From Echinostoma caproni (taxonomy: Eukaryota > Platyhelminthes > Trematoda > Plagiorchiida > Echinostomatidae), in contig UZAN01040837.1 of NCBI GenBank assembly GCA_900618425.1, forward strand, positions 1-64,000: DNA of 64,000 bases. The letters are read 5' to 3'. The notes under the pieces were generated by a model. That model did no database searches. It was not told where the DNA came from and worked only from the letters and a program-made list of their open reading frames with translations. The first letter of the stretch is position 1, and each line of letters begins with the position of its first letter. The position numbers and the translations under genes were made by a program. Below are positions 48,899-60,864 of the stretch, in pieces.

Positions 48899-49832
48899 NN
48901 NNNNNNNNNNNNNNNNNNNNNNNNNNNNNNNNNNNNNNNNNNNNNNNNNNNNNNNNNNNNNNNNNNNNNNNNNNNNNNNNNNNNNNNNNNNNNNNNNNNN
49001 NNNNNNNNNNNNNNNNNNNNNNNNNNNNNNNNNNNNNNNNNNNNNNNNNNNNNNNNNNNNNNNNNNNNNNNNNNNNNNNNNNNNNNNNNNNNNNNNNNNN
49101 NNNNNNNNNNNNNNNNNNNNNNNNNNNNNNNNNNNNNNNNNNNNNNNNNNNNNNNNNNNNNNNNNNNNNNNNNNNNNNNNNNNNNNNNNNNNNNNNNNNN
49201 NNNNNNNNNNNNNNNNNNNNNNNNNNNNNNNNNNNNNNNNNNNNNNNNNNNNNNNNNNNNNNNNNNNNNNNNNNNNNNNNNNNNNNNNNNNNNNNNNNNN
49301 NNNNNNNNNNNNNNNNNNNNNNNNNNNNNNNNNNNNNNNNNNNNNNNNNNNNNNNNNNNNNNNNNNNNNNNNNNNNNNNNNNNNNNNNNNNNNNNNNNNN
49401 NNNNNNNNNNNNNNNNNNNNNNNNNNNNNNNNNNNNNNNNNNNNNNNNNNNNNNNNNNNNNNNNNNNNNNNNNNNNNNNNNNNNNNNNNNNNNNNNNNNN
49501 NNNNNNNNNNNNNNNNNNNNNNNNNNNNNNNNNNNNNNNNNNNNNNNNNNNNNNNNNNNNNNNNNNNNNNNNNNNNNNNNNNNNNNNNNNNNNNNNNNNN
49601 NNNNNNNNNNNNNNNNNNNNNNNNNNNNNNNNNNNNNNNNNNNNNNNNNNNNNNNNNNNNNNNNNNNNNNNNNNNNNNNNNNNNNNNNNNNNNNNNNNNN
49701 NNNNNNNNNNNNNNNNNNNNNNNNNNNNNNNNNNNNNNNNNNNNNNNNNNNNNNNNNNNNNNNNNNNNNNNNNNNNNNNNNNNNNNNNNNNNNNNNNNNN
49801 NNNNNNNNNNNNNNNNNNNNNNNNNNNNNNNN
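48899..49832. other. Assembly gap, 934 N
   Basis: Unknown bases inside intron 1; ORFs of 337-403 codons across it are artefacts. Confidence 0.99.
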
Positions 49833-50044
49833 CCCGTTCTATCCTGTCCCGTTGTATCTGCCTAATTCATTTGCCCGCTTTTATGTGCATCCTCGTCTAT
49901 CTAGCTCCCCTGCAAAGCTCTCGTTTTTTTCTCCTAATTTTATGCTGAACAGTAAGTTCAAGGAAAATGAGACTGCTTATTTGTCGACCTTTATGCCGAC
50001 CTCTTCCATATCGATTTGAGTGTGTCCATTACCATCTCGACCGG

Positions 50045-50155
50045 ATGGGTGAGTGAGTGAGTGAGCAGATGTACAGTCGATTGGCTGAAATGAATGAGTG
50101 AACAAATGAATGAATGAACAGATACAGACAGACAGACAAATGAGTCGTTGGACAG
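50045..50155. repeat. GTGA/ATGA/CAGA tetranucleotide cluster
   Basis: GTGAGTGAGTGAGTGAG, then AATGAATGAATGAACAG, then ACAGACAGACAGAC within about 110 bp. Confidence 0.85.
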
Positions 50156-51543
50156 ACAGGCGAGGTACATTGGTCTGAACGCGGTGAAAAAATGTACGCA
50201 CACCACGGGGTGTGCTAAACACAAACTCCTTTCTCATTTACTGATCTGCTAGCAGACCTGGGAACAACCCGAAGCTCCGTTCGAGTTGAAGTTCATCATA
50301 GCATCAAAGGTTGGAGGAATCCAAAAGACAGCACAAGGTAGAATGTGGATGCCGTTAAAATAAAATCCTTCATGAACGACCTACGACTGCGTCGTGTACA
50401 TTACACTCACAAATCAGCCCATGCGTCGCCCTTTTATTTTCTGTAGCCATGGTAATGATGTACTATCCAAGGGATTTAAGTTAACTAAGAACAATTTTAC
50501 CGTCTTCCAGTATTTATCATTAGATAGTCTTCCCGTTAGGGAGATAACTTATGTGCAAATATGGACAGCTTTGGGGTCAGAATAAATTTCAACTCAAAAC
50601 CTCCGATGGCTTCATTGAAACTTTTAAGTGCAGAGAATAGATATCAGATTCCTTTTAAAAAAATAAGCAGAAATGAAGTTTATGCTCGTATTTTCGCAGC
50701 TAACGTGATCTTGTTTTGAGTCACTTTCAATTTCTTTGATTTCAGACTATCTAGTTGATGCCAACTGAATGCTTTTATTTGTGAAACAGTTTGTGTATTC
50801 ATCGATAAGGAGCGTTGAATAACTGTTTTGTCCTTGGTCCCCATGGTTTTACGGTTCAAAGCCCGGCAGGAACCAAAAAATGGCTCTCACCTCTCACCAG
50901 TACAAACAGAGACTGAACCGCTCTCTGGTAGTCTTTGTTGGCCATTGTAAAATTCGTTTCCAAATAAAGTTTACTAGCAAACCAGCGAACTTTGGGAGAG
51001 TAAATCCCAAACAAACCCAGAAGAATAAAGATTCCCACAAGAAATGCTATCGTATACAGAGAGTAGCAGAAACGCGAACAGAAAAATAAGAAAGTCCTAT
51101 TGAGTTATTTTGGCTTTGTTCGGTCTCATTACCTAAGCGATGAAAAATTCACAGAAAGTACCTCTTCCCCAAAACAAAATAACATTTCCCCGAACGGTCA
51201 GTTTCGAAAGCAGTCCTTATTTTGGAACAAGTGTTTAATTAATCTAATAATTATGTAAGTAGGAAGCAAAAGCATTTGTGATTAATTCGATTGCAGAGTT
51301 CTAGTACTGTTCTCACACTGTGATTGTTCTCGTTTTGCAACGAGAAACCCAAGATATTTTTGATGCTATCCTTTTGCGTCTTTCTACTGATTGTTTGACC
51401 GATTTGCTTGCTGATACCGGCTTTTTCGATTGGAAATAACAACTAACGATCAGAGTGACTTGACGAGATAGATACCAGTAAACGGACACACGCATACATG
51501 CACGCAAAAATTGCATCTATCATTCGGGATCAAATTTACTCAC

Positions 51544-52050
51544 CTCTTTTAGACGCGAGAACTCATAGTTTCGATCGATCAGCTGACGTTCTGCTTCGCT
51601 TCCACGCGTGCATGCCTCATTCAACTGATGGCGCAGACGAGCGATCTCCGCGCGATCAGCCTCAATTCGTTCCAGTCGAATGTTTGTTGCCCCGCTTGCA
51701 TCCACCGCCGACGCAGTCGCTGCCCCGGTCACGGCTGTTCCAACTGCCTCCGAAGTTGGCACATTAGTTGTTGTGGCCGCTTTGCCGACTTTGACCGCCT
51801 CAATCAAACGTCGTAAACTTTCCTCCGTAGCCGTCAGACTGGCTTTGACGTTTGCTGTACGTCGGTCCGCTTCTTCGACCGCTTTTTTTAACTGTTTGTT
51901 TTCCAGAGTCAATTCGTCCACTTGACGTTTAGCCAAATCCAACTCACTCAGATGTTCCGTGCCGTGTTCGGCGGAGAAACGCCCACGAATGCGTATGTCT
52001 CGTTCTCGGCGCAAATCTGCTTCCATATTATGCAAAGTCTCGAGCATAGT
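51544..52050 (-). CDS. ERC: ERC exon 1 of those visible (169 codons)
   Basis: The acceptor AG lies at 52051-52052 after a pyrimidine-rich stretch, and the donor GTGAGT at 51538-51543. The exon is 507 nt, phase 0 at both ends. It encodes a charged coiled coil in which ATEESLRRLIEAV matches ARDESIKKLLEML of ERC. An Ala/Thr/Val-rich linker of about 33 residues follows (AATTTNVPTSEAVG onward), and then a second heptad stretch (IRLERIEADRAEIARLRHQL) ends in SRLKE. An in-frame ATG (MNRQTM) lies 12 nt upstream of the acceptor, at 52060-52062, so an alternative first exon starting there is possible. I favour an internal exon because the only nearby AG gives a phase-0 exon and the family has several hundred residues upstream. 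Confidence 0.9.
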
Positions 52051-54157
52051 CTGACGATTCATGGGAGGTAAAGTCGATGGGCCGCAGAATGAAAGTGAGA
52101 TTTTATTTTGTGCGTGATCAAGTGAAATCTCAGCTCAGTTATGGATCAAAACGTTGGGCAATGAGCACGTTATTTTGCGATCAATTCCAAAGGTTTCACA
52201 AGTGTTTATCTTGTGTGTCTGCGATTATTCGAACATTAGGCTGAGGGTTATGCTAACGACTGTGTTTTGGAACTTCAGTCATGGTTGTTTTCCGAAGAAA
52301 CGAAAACAACTCGGCCATAATAGTTCTTCTGGGATGAGAAACAGATAAACACTCATTAGAATAGAATTTGATGTGCACGTATTCTCTTTAAACCCTCAAT
52401 AGCTGAAAGAAATTTTGGTGCTTTAGCTGATTGCAAAGCATTTAATCTGGATACTTTATAATCTCACATATTAAATGTGCGTAACTCAGATACTACTGAG
52501 GTATGTTATACTCTATTTTTCGTCACACTGTGACTTTTCCATTACACAAAATTTGGATACCATTTCACTAATATAGAAGAGCAAGCGACACAGTTTTCGA
52601 AGTTTACCAAGCTCATATACGTGTTACTTATATCACCGATTATTTGATATCAGAACCCGCAAAATAAGTCTTCTGTAGGCCATATCTCCAGGAAATAAGA
52701 TACGACTGACCGGATCCAAACGAACTGATTTACGTACATGGCCTGCGGATCAACCCTTAGATAGCCGGAAGCTACAGCTGGGAACTCCGCGCACTAATAA
52801 ACAACTAGAACAGTTAGTATTTGTCATTCAAAGCCGAGAGCATAATCAATCAAAACTGCATTAGGATCTCCAACCACCTTGACTGAAAACCAACCTTTAG
52901 GAAGTGCGCACTCAATGGTGACCGCACACATTTGACAACGATTACGAGAGTCTCTTCCCCCCCCCGCCTTCTCCCTCATTAGAGGATGAGTTTATGTTGA
53001 AGCTTCTCAGTACACAGACAATACGACATCCGTATTGTTGCTTATACTGGAACATCGGTAGTTCGTATGGAATAATTTCCATGAAGACATATCCTGTTTT
53101 ACGTAACCTGGGTACAAAGTGGATAGGCCATACACAAAACAATGAGAACGCACTAGCGGACCGTGCTCACAAAACCCCAGCTGAATTATTAGCACAGAAT
53201 AGTTTTACATTGTAGTCCAAAACAGAAAACATAAGCCGATGCGAATGAGATCGGTTATCATTACTTTGGGCTGTTAACGATCTTTTTACGAGCACAGATC
53301 GTCATCTGATGCTCACTTCCGGTTTAATCTGTTGGGGATCGGCTAACCCAGTTGATCATAAAAACACTGGGAAATTCAAACTTATTCCCAATTCACGGGG
53401 CCGTTAATAACAAAACAGCGTGCGGATTGATGGAAAAATTTATTATTTTGCTTGATTATGTCAATAATTTGAGCACGGAAGTTACCATCAGAGTAGATTT
53501 TTAGTGAAATATACTCCTTTGATCAGTACATATATGAACTGGGTTGGTAGACGATGGTGAGTATGATTTCATAATTCGATTTCAAATTATGCAACCGAGT
53601 TTGGAATAGAACGGAATTGTGTGGAATACATTGAAACAACGCTTTTCTTACCTATGGTAGGTCTCATTCTTCCAAACTGCAAGCTCTAGATATAGGATTT
53701 GTTAAATAAAACTTGAGATTCAACTTTTGAAGTCACGCATTCAAATCCCATCACTGTCATCAAATTTCCTCACTCCTCTTGGTTCCTTGGCACTCCTTTG
53801 ATAAACTACTCGTGTTCCCTGAAGACCGAATATCCAATTGTCATTGGCATAGATCCCTTTTTTAAAAGCCCGCATCCCGCTCTATTGGTTTATGTGAACA
53901 TAAAATGTGAATTTTAACAGCCCAGACTCGTGCGACTGCCCACACTCAGCTCATGTTATACAGACGTGTAAAGCTCCACCTCCTCATTCGCCCGAGAACC
54001 GAATCGATCTTGGCCGAAAGGCGGACAAGCATTGTCCTTATTCGACTGAAAAGGTTTGCGACTAGTTTACTCACGCTGTACAGAACAGTTCGAGCAAACA
54101 TTGGGACACTTCAGCTGAGTTTAGGTTGGTTATAAAAACAATTTGTGTAGTTGTCAT

Positions 54158-54194
54158 TGTCATTATTATTGTTGCTATTATTATTATTATTATT
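54158..54194. repeat. (ATT)n-type microsatellite
   Basis: ATTATTATTGTTGCTATTATTATTATTATTATT-type imperfect run in AT-rich sequence. Confidence 0.8.
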
Positions 54195-55900
54195 GATTCA
54201 TTAACCACCTTGCTAGTTATCTTGGTGTGAGCATTTGATGACACACTGTTGCACAATTACGTGTGAAAGTATTCTACTTTATAGCTCAACAATGAACTAT
54301 TAGACCTCAATCCATTTATTTACAGGGGAGACATTTATCAAGCTGTAGGGATCGCCAACGTGTCACCCCATATGTTCAAATTTTACCGCCACCGTAAAAC
54401 ATTCCCAGATATCATTCTACTACCATATGGCTACTCTTTGAATGACCGCTTTTCGTTCGTGAAAATTTTGTTCGTGAAATCATGTATTTAATACAGTAAG
54501 TAAAACAATTGAAAATTGAAGATTTTTCTCAAATGTTACAAATCTTTCTTCACAAATTAATAATAAGAAGAAGAAGTAAAATGAAAACGCCGAGTTTGAA
54601 TGGAAAAATGTCAGCTGATGATTCAGTTGAAGCGCTTCTTTTTGGTGAGATGCATTTTTACTAATGAGGTTCTCGAACGGTGCGGCGTTTTTGAACTGTC
54701 ACCATTCAAGATTTGTCCGGGTGTACTCTCTTCACATGCGAGAAATAGCATATGCTTGTTTAAGACCACGAAGCTGTTTCACGGAAGACAAATTTTATTT
54801 CCATGTGGTTTTGAACCTTTCAGGTAGATCCAGTTGTGAACAACATGGAGAAACTGTTTCCTGGATAACTACTATTCGGGTGCCCTGAATTTGCAGTTGT
54901 TGGTATGCATCATGTCATTGCGATTTAAAAAGCAGCTTTTGGAACTTCTAACATACATATCAAATATTCAAGTGAACACTTGATTCGGCTCATCTTAACA
55001 CGGGTCACACCGGTATTGTCAACATCATAATAACAGAGTTTAGAGAGACAGTAAGACTGTATGGGATATTTATAGTTCAATCACAATAATGTAAACTGAA
55101 GTGAAATACCAATTTTGAGCCATAGTGAAAGCTTCTGACAAATATTGGGCTTATTCGTTCACAGTCAGGGTACTTTTCAGCACCAGTCTAAACTTTACCT
55201 GTGGTATATCGGTATATATGATATATTTGGAAAACCGTATTGAACCACCACATGTAAACATGTTTTGTTGTTTAAACCAACCAAGAGGTTAACCACCAGA
55301 TTCAAATATAATTCCGCCAACTCCAGCGTATAGTTGACTAAGTTTAATAATAGTTCCCCAAACGGAGTCTATTCGGTCATTTTGATTAAGAGGAGAAGAG
55401 CGACTCATTTGTACAAATTCAATCCAAATATTACGGCTCCGGCGTTAAAACTATCCTCGTTAGATTACTTTACTTCAAAACCACGTGCTCAAGTGCCCAT
55501 CAAATGAAGACTGAGTGTTTGATACTTCTTCTTCACAGTTGTTTTAGCACTTCTATCCCGTGGAGAAAAATCGCTTTACGTGTTAGTTCACATTTGTTCC
55601 GGTGGGAATGATGTGAACATACATACACAAACACACACAAACACGGAGTATCTGTCTGAAAATTCGTTGGAAAGCACCACAACCAAATGTTTGCCTCGTT
55701 CATTGTCGACGAATGCAACCAGTCACAAATCTGCTAAACTGACTCACTATTATTTCTCCCACAAATTTAAAATTAACTTTTTCCATTGTCAAAATTAGCT
55801 CGGGCTGCTAAGGGATTATAACCGTCTTAAGCTACAATTTATTCGACAAGACGGGCATGAGATCGTCCAAATTAGTTTGGGGTCACATGTGAATCGATTT

Positions 55901-55901
55901 N
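55901..55901. other. Single-N assembly join
   Basis: One N flanked on both sides by the same nonamer AATCGATTT. Confidence 0.95.
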
Positions 55902-56129
55902 AATCGATTTACTTTATTGATCCACCCTCTTTCTCAATCCTCAGTTTCTCCAAGTTTTGAGAAAAAGCTGACCTTGTACGGATTTATTGACCCAGAGCAG
56001 ACAATTCCAAAGTACAGTTTCTTCTACATTACCGGAAGAAAATACGTTCTTTAAATGAAAAATTTCCGACTCTATTGCTCATATATTACTCGTCTGGTAT
56101 AGTCTTATCTTGATTTAAACAGCTGTGCG

Positions 56130-56411
56130 TAATTTGTTTTATTACATACATTGGTGTGATGAACAACAGACGGGGTAAACCCCATAGTCACGAGGACCTG
56201 CTGTTCAGTGGTGGAAAACAATAACCCAAGACCCGGGGCTTGGAGTGGCGATCCACCCAAGGCCCCGCTAGGTTAGGCGTGGCACTGAACCGGAAGACAG
56301 CAAAGCTGCTTACCACCAAAGTTCAATGGTGGCGGGGCTTGAACCTCGGACTATATGGTCAAAAGCACGCCAGTGACAGTGACCGAAGCCACTGTGCCAC
56401 CACCACTCGAA
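56130..56411 (-). mobile_element. tRNA-like SINE, family C
   Basis: On the minus strand: head GAGTGGTGGTGGCACAGTGG (A-box-like), B box CCGAGGTTCAAGCCCCGCC. A body of about 170 bp then follows with GGTTCAGTGCCACGCCTAAC and CCAAGCCCCGGGTCTTGGG, down to AATGTATGTAATAAAAC. A/B-box order and spacing fit a pol III promoter. Only one copy was seen here, so the boundaries are estimates. Confidence 0.65.
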
Positions 56412-56661
56412 ATAGTTCTACTGAACCTAAATATGCCCTCAAGTTCGCAATAGTAATATGTTAAGGTATGATTGGCGAAAACTGTTATTAAACTGGATTG
56501 CTGAGAGATGGATTGGTACTCACTCGACAGTTCTGTTGTGTACCCATTGATGAGTTACAGTTTATCATCATTATTCCCTTTTTTCTTCTACTGGAGGTAA
56601 ACACTATTGATTAGTGGTGGTGTGGTGTTGGATAAACATTCGTCAAGCTTCATCATTGTAC

Positions 56662-56690
56662 ATATGCACACACACACACACACGCACGCG
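56662..56690. repeat. (CA)n microsatellite
   Basis: CACACACACACACACACA followed by CGCACGCG. Confidence 0.9.
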
Positions 56691-59151
56691 AACACAGAAA
56701 CAGTCTAGTTTATCCCGTCAACCATTCATTTGAGAAGCACAAAACTTTAATTCTACTCTAAGTAGAGCTCATATCAGTAATGCGCGTACCGACCGTCCCG
56801 TTCGGAATTTGAACTCCTTGCATCGAAGGTGTGCATGCCATCACGGTGCAAACCAACTCATATCTGAGAGAATTGGAGTTTAACAAACAAGTGAGTCATA
56901 ATTTCACCGTCAGAGCTAGTCAGTACGTTGTGGACATAACTAGTGAGAGCTACTTAAGAACAAACTTATAGTTTGCAACATGCTGAAAAAATTAAACACA
57001 ATGTTTGGATTGAGGAGGTCATCAGTGAATTAAGGGGATGGAACTGGATGTTGCAGATCTAGAAATGGTAATGAATATCTGAAACAACGAAGCGAGTTAT
57101 AATAAAGGAATTTATGTTGGGTGCTGCCCGCAAACCATGGTCGGATCCACAACTACATTAACCGCTTATTGAACTACTTACATGAAGGTTTAAAAAGTCA
57201 GCAGTGAGGATATGGAGACCAGCCATCGATTATCTGACTTTATTATACAAACCAGTGTTGTGACTTTGTTTCTTTACAATCTGTCATTTTGTCAACCTCA
57301 TTTTGATCATAGATTTTACTTACGTGTTGAACTGTTTGCGTTGTGGCAGTTACGTTGTCCAAACGGAAGCGTTGCATTCGGGAGACAAAGTCACTACAAT
57401 ATGATTGTATTTGCCACACATCTATATTCAGTTCACACTTGGGTCGATTCTTGTCCCACTTAGATAGACGTGCCTGCTCTATATTTTTTTCGCATAAACT
57501 GAAGGTGTCTAACTGGTAAACCTCATCCTAAATGGATGATGGACTTGAGTTACACTACTGAGTGACGTGAACTCGAGAGGTCACCGAACCGTCGGATTCA
57601 ATTAAAACTGAGGTATGGGAAAATTCGAATTTGGATATTGTATTTCTAAGATATTATTCAATTTGGGAGTGTCTTTCCCGAAAACTGTGTAAAACAGGAC
57701 TGCTCTGTTTTGACGCTCAAACCAGTAAGTACAGTGATGATAATTCGGTTGTCTTACATTAAAGGATTGAATATTTTAGTGAGCCGTAAACAAAAAAAAC
57801 TGAATGCTCATGATCTTAGAGGGATGTGGTGAAATTTTTAGCTGCATTGGCGGCTCGAAGATGAGAAATCTCATGCCTAGCTCACCACTAGCATGGAATT
57901 TGAACAAACTGTTATTCATTTCTATGGAAATTTATTCGCTAAATAGTTGTGTTTTGTAGTTCTATGAAGATGGGAATTCTTGATGTACAACCGGAGCAAA
58001 GTAAGCCACAGTTTCTGGATTGGAAAGGATCATGCCGTGTTTTCGATGTTGCCCAGTTTCATCCGCCTTGTAGTTGATATCAGATAAATTCGTAGGTTTG
58101 AATCCCAGCGAGGCTTCTGAAATTTTCACAATCACCTTACAAAAATCAAATCTGCCAAACATCCATTTGCACACTTTATATTTCGTTTCATCAAACAACA
58201 CAAGGAGACATACGTGGGCAGAATTGATATTAGCCATCAATTTCGCATGCTCTCATTTAGCTGTAAACACACATTCATATGATCATATAAAGCGAAGAAC
58301 CATAAGAATTGAAATGAGTCATCTGAACAAGGTGGTGAACCAGTGAGTTGCTTGATTTGTGTTTGGTTAGGGGTTGAGGTCAAGTAAGATGACAATTTGA
58401 TATGGTCCGAACGATGTGGTGAACGATACTCGAGGGAGGGGGAGGGAAGGTCATGTCAGGCTATGGTATGGTGGTATCAAGTGTGATATCATCATTACAA
58501 CAGCAACAACAGTTTCGTCAAAATTGTTTTTTGAACTCATAATTGCGGTTTCAAGGGATGAATAATTATATCCCACTTCAAATCAAATACATTACTTTTC
58601 CCCTTGACAGTGGTATTATTTTGTGCAAGAATTTTGGTGCATAACAGTCACTGAACTAAAAAAACTGTTTTACGCATCCCCATACTCACTGAGAATTCAC
58701 CTTACGGGTGCATCAAACCTTTTACGAATTCACTCAAATCCATTGACCTCAATCGATACAGATGGTTTTCATTTTGTTTGGCTTGAAACCATTCTACTCA
58801 ACCAAGGCATGTAGTGGTTTTCAATCGACAAATTGAACCACAGATCCATATGATTATGAAGTTTGGTTCCTCCCTTGTATTTTTGTGGTGGTTGGTGACT
58901 GAAAATGAACCCAGTACGGAGAACCGCTAAAGGAATAAAAGCATGTTGTCTACTCGAACACCGGAAACTTAATTTAGCAGCTCCAGGTTTTATATACACA
59001 ACAAGCGCAATTCATGTTTGATTTTTTGTTGTTTTTGCGTGACTCGATTATTTTTAAATACTACGGTTATTTCCTGATCATATCACAAAAATGTTGCCTG
59101 AGACTGATCATTCCATCTTCATCTTTAATGACACTGTAGTGAAGACACGGG

Positions 59152-59310
59152 CGCAGCCATTTTGATTTAATTGTGGGTCGTGTGCATGTCTCACTGGACC
59201 TTTTGGTTCATGGTTCCTTTTTGTATTTTACGTGTCTTGCAGGTAGTGTGAAAGCCCCCTCCACGGAGAACCTACTGTGAGAAATGTGTCTTACCTGTGT
59301 ATTGAGATCG
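59152..59310 (+). repeat. Dispersed repeat R1, copy 3
   Basis: Contains GTCGTGTGCATGTCTCACTG, TTTTGGTTCATGGTT, CCTCCACGGAGAACCTACTG and TCTTACCTGTGTATTGAG. It is the copy lying nearest a reverse-transcriptase fragment (starts about 140 bp downstream). Confidence 0.65.
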
Positions 59311-59452
59311 TCGGTGAGTGGCCAGGGATTGTGAGGTCTTTTGTGAAGACGCTAATTGTATAAGAACTCGACTGCGTTGCCCGGAATCAATCCGTCAGTG
59401 TATTTCGAGTGGATTCAGAACTGGGATCGGTCCTGCATACTAAAACACACAG

Positions 59453-60340
59453 TTGTCTTCTATTAGCTTTGATGCTGATATTTTTCGGGGTGGTTTTTTG
59501 TTCCTTTTCTTTTTTCCAATGTACATATATGATCTGTTTATTCCCAGTGACTTTATTGCTTGCAAATATACTGATGACATTGTGATTGGTTGCCCATCCC
59601 CTATTTTAGACAGTTTTCATCCTCTCCAGGACAGCCTTAATGAACTTCACGATTGGTCTGTGCTCCGATCCCTTGTACTTAACATCATTAGATGCATTAA
59701 CGATCCATTTAGTCTTAAAACCGGCCCTCGTCATCTTACACTGTTAAGTAATCTCCCTGATCTTATAGTTAATAACCAAAACATCCCCAAATCTATTTCT
59801 GTTAAATACCTTGATGCTTCTCACTCATAACCGTTCATGATCTGTTCATGTCATCAGCGTTTTTACAAGAGTTCGAAACTATCTATTTATGCACACAAGC
59901 TCCGGAGGCTGACCGTCTCATATAACCTTATTCTTAAACTCGTGTTGACCTACATCATTCCGCACTGGTTAAACGGCTCCCCAATATTTATCCTTGGTCT
60001 GAAAGAAAAAGACTTCACTTTGATTTCTAGGCCTTACTTCAGTTGAGTTTATAGAGTTGTTTTGGTTGAGTTTTTTATTTCCAACAATTTTGACGCTTGT
60101 GATACCCTTATTGACATGGCAACATGTGATCAAGGACATTCTTTGCACCGAGAAATCGTGAAAGCCCAGTCAAATCCCCGAACTCACTCCAAACATCAAC
60201 TCCCTCCTGTGCGTACGTCCACATATACAGAAACAGTCTATGTTTATACCTTTCTCGAATATTGGTTAATTGGAAGACAATTGTCACCCACCTCAGAGAA
60301 AGACCTACGCATTGATTTTCTCTCATTCACTACAGTATAG
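59453..60340 (+). mobile_element. Non-LTR (LINE) reverse-transcriptase C-terminal fragment
   Basis: One frame is kept for almost 890 bp, interrupted by stops at 59828-59830 and 60044-60046. It encodes ACKYTDDIVIGCPSP (motif C, normally YADD), DSLNELHDWSVLRSLVLN, a LTLLSNLPDLIVNNQNIPKS stretch and a conserved-looking end with DQGHSLHREIVKAQSNPRTH. It differs from the CR1-like fragment at 22 kb. The 5' part and endonuclease are absent. Confidence 0.85.
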
Positions 60341-60386
60341 AATTCCTTATATTATTCTTTTTTGTTGAGCTCACTTTGTTTTATTT

Positions 60387-60596
60387 TTGTGAGAAAACAC
60401 AAAGTAGCGAACAAGCTCGTTTGCGGTGATTCTTCTACAGGCTAATACATCACAATTTATATCAAACGGTTTGGAAGGGGTGGAGAGATCAAGATCTCTC
60501 CACCCCTTCCAAACCGTTTGATATAAATTGTGATGTATTAGCCTGTAGAAGAATCACCGCAAACGAGCTTGTTCGCTACTTTGTGTTTTCTCACAA
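60387..60596. repeat. Perfect palindrome, 104-bp arms with 2-base spacer
   Basis: The left arm 60387-60490 and right arm 60493-60596 are exact reverse complements (from TTGTGAGAAAACAC to TGGAGAGATC, spacer AA). I compared them base by base and saw no mismatch. It starts about 45 bp after the LINE fragment ends. Confidence 0.97.
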
Positions 60597-60864
60597 TGAG
60601 TATTGATGGTATATTCAGACAATTTGTTTTATTTATCCACTGTACAAGTTCGTAAATTGCTGAAAATTTACCCCCTGGGTGCATAAATCGTTTCTTGACT
60701 TTACTTGAAATAGCTGAGGTGTTTTGGAAGATACTGTGGTAACATTCTCATCGAGTGATTAAAAGTAACTTGATATAGGGTGCCCCAATGCGCATACGTG
60801 TTGCGCGGCATGAACCATAAGACCGCAAATGGGTTCCTGGGAAATTTCGCCCGGTCATTCACCT

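Larger units (their letters stand above)
42520..51543 (-). other. ERC intron 1 of those visible (9.0 kb)
   Basis: Hosts the Penelope-like element (43228-45136) and a 934-base gap. A 160-codon plus-strand ORF (47145-47627) is not recognisable. GTGA/ATGA tetranucleotides and a CAGA run lie at 50045-50155. Confidence 0.8.
7415..52050 (-). other. ERC: ERC/ELKS/CAST active-zone scaffold gene, partial (13 exons)
   Basis: Thirteen minus-strand exons (52050 down to 7415) join in one frame of 848 codons, and each exon junction agrees in phase. The predicted protein is almost all coiled coil. It follows vertebrate ERC1/ERC2 in order: an ESIKKLLE-like segment, LEDEIQMLK-like, IEVLKESL-like, LEVKERKINVLQKK-like, IENLQEQL-like, EVDRLLEILKEVENEK-like, KKSAQMLEEARRRED-like and ALRESVQITAERE-like. 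ERC proteins scaffold the presynaptic active zone, binding RIM, liprin-alpha, Piccolo/Bassoon and calcium channels, and bind Rab6 at the Golgi and cell cortex. That role is family knowledge; only the homology is seen here. The N-terminal liprin/RIM-binding part, the C-terminal FIP-RBD and the PDZ-binding tail were not found in the window. Confidence 0.93.

Noticed and set aside
48737..49948. 403-codon ORF
   Set aside because: Made almost entirely of gap bases; the flanking sequence is not coding.
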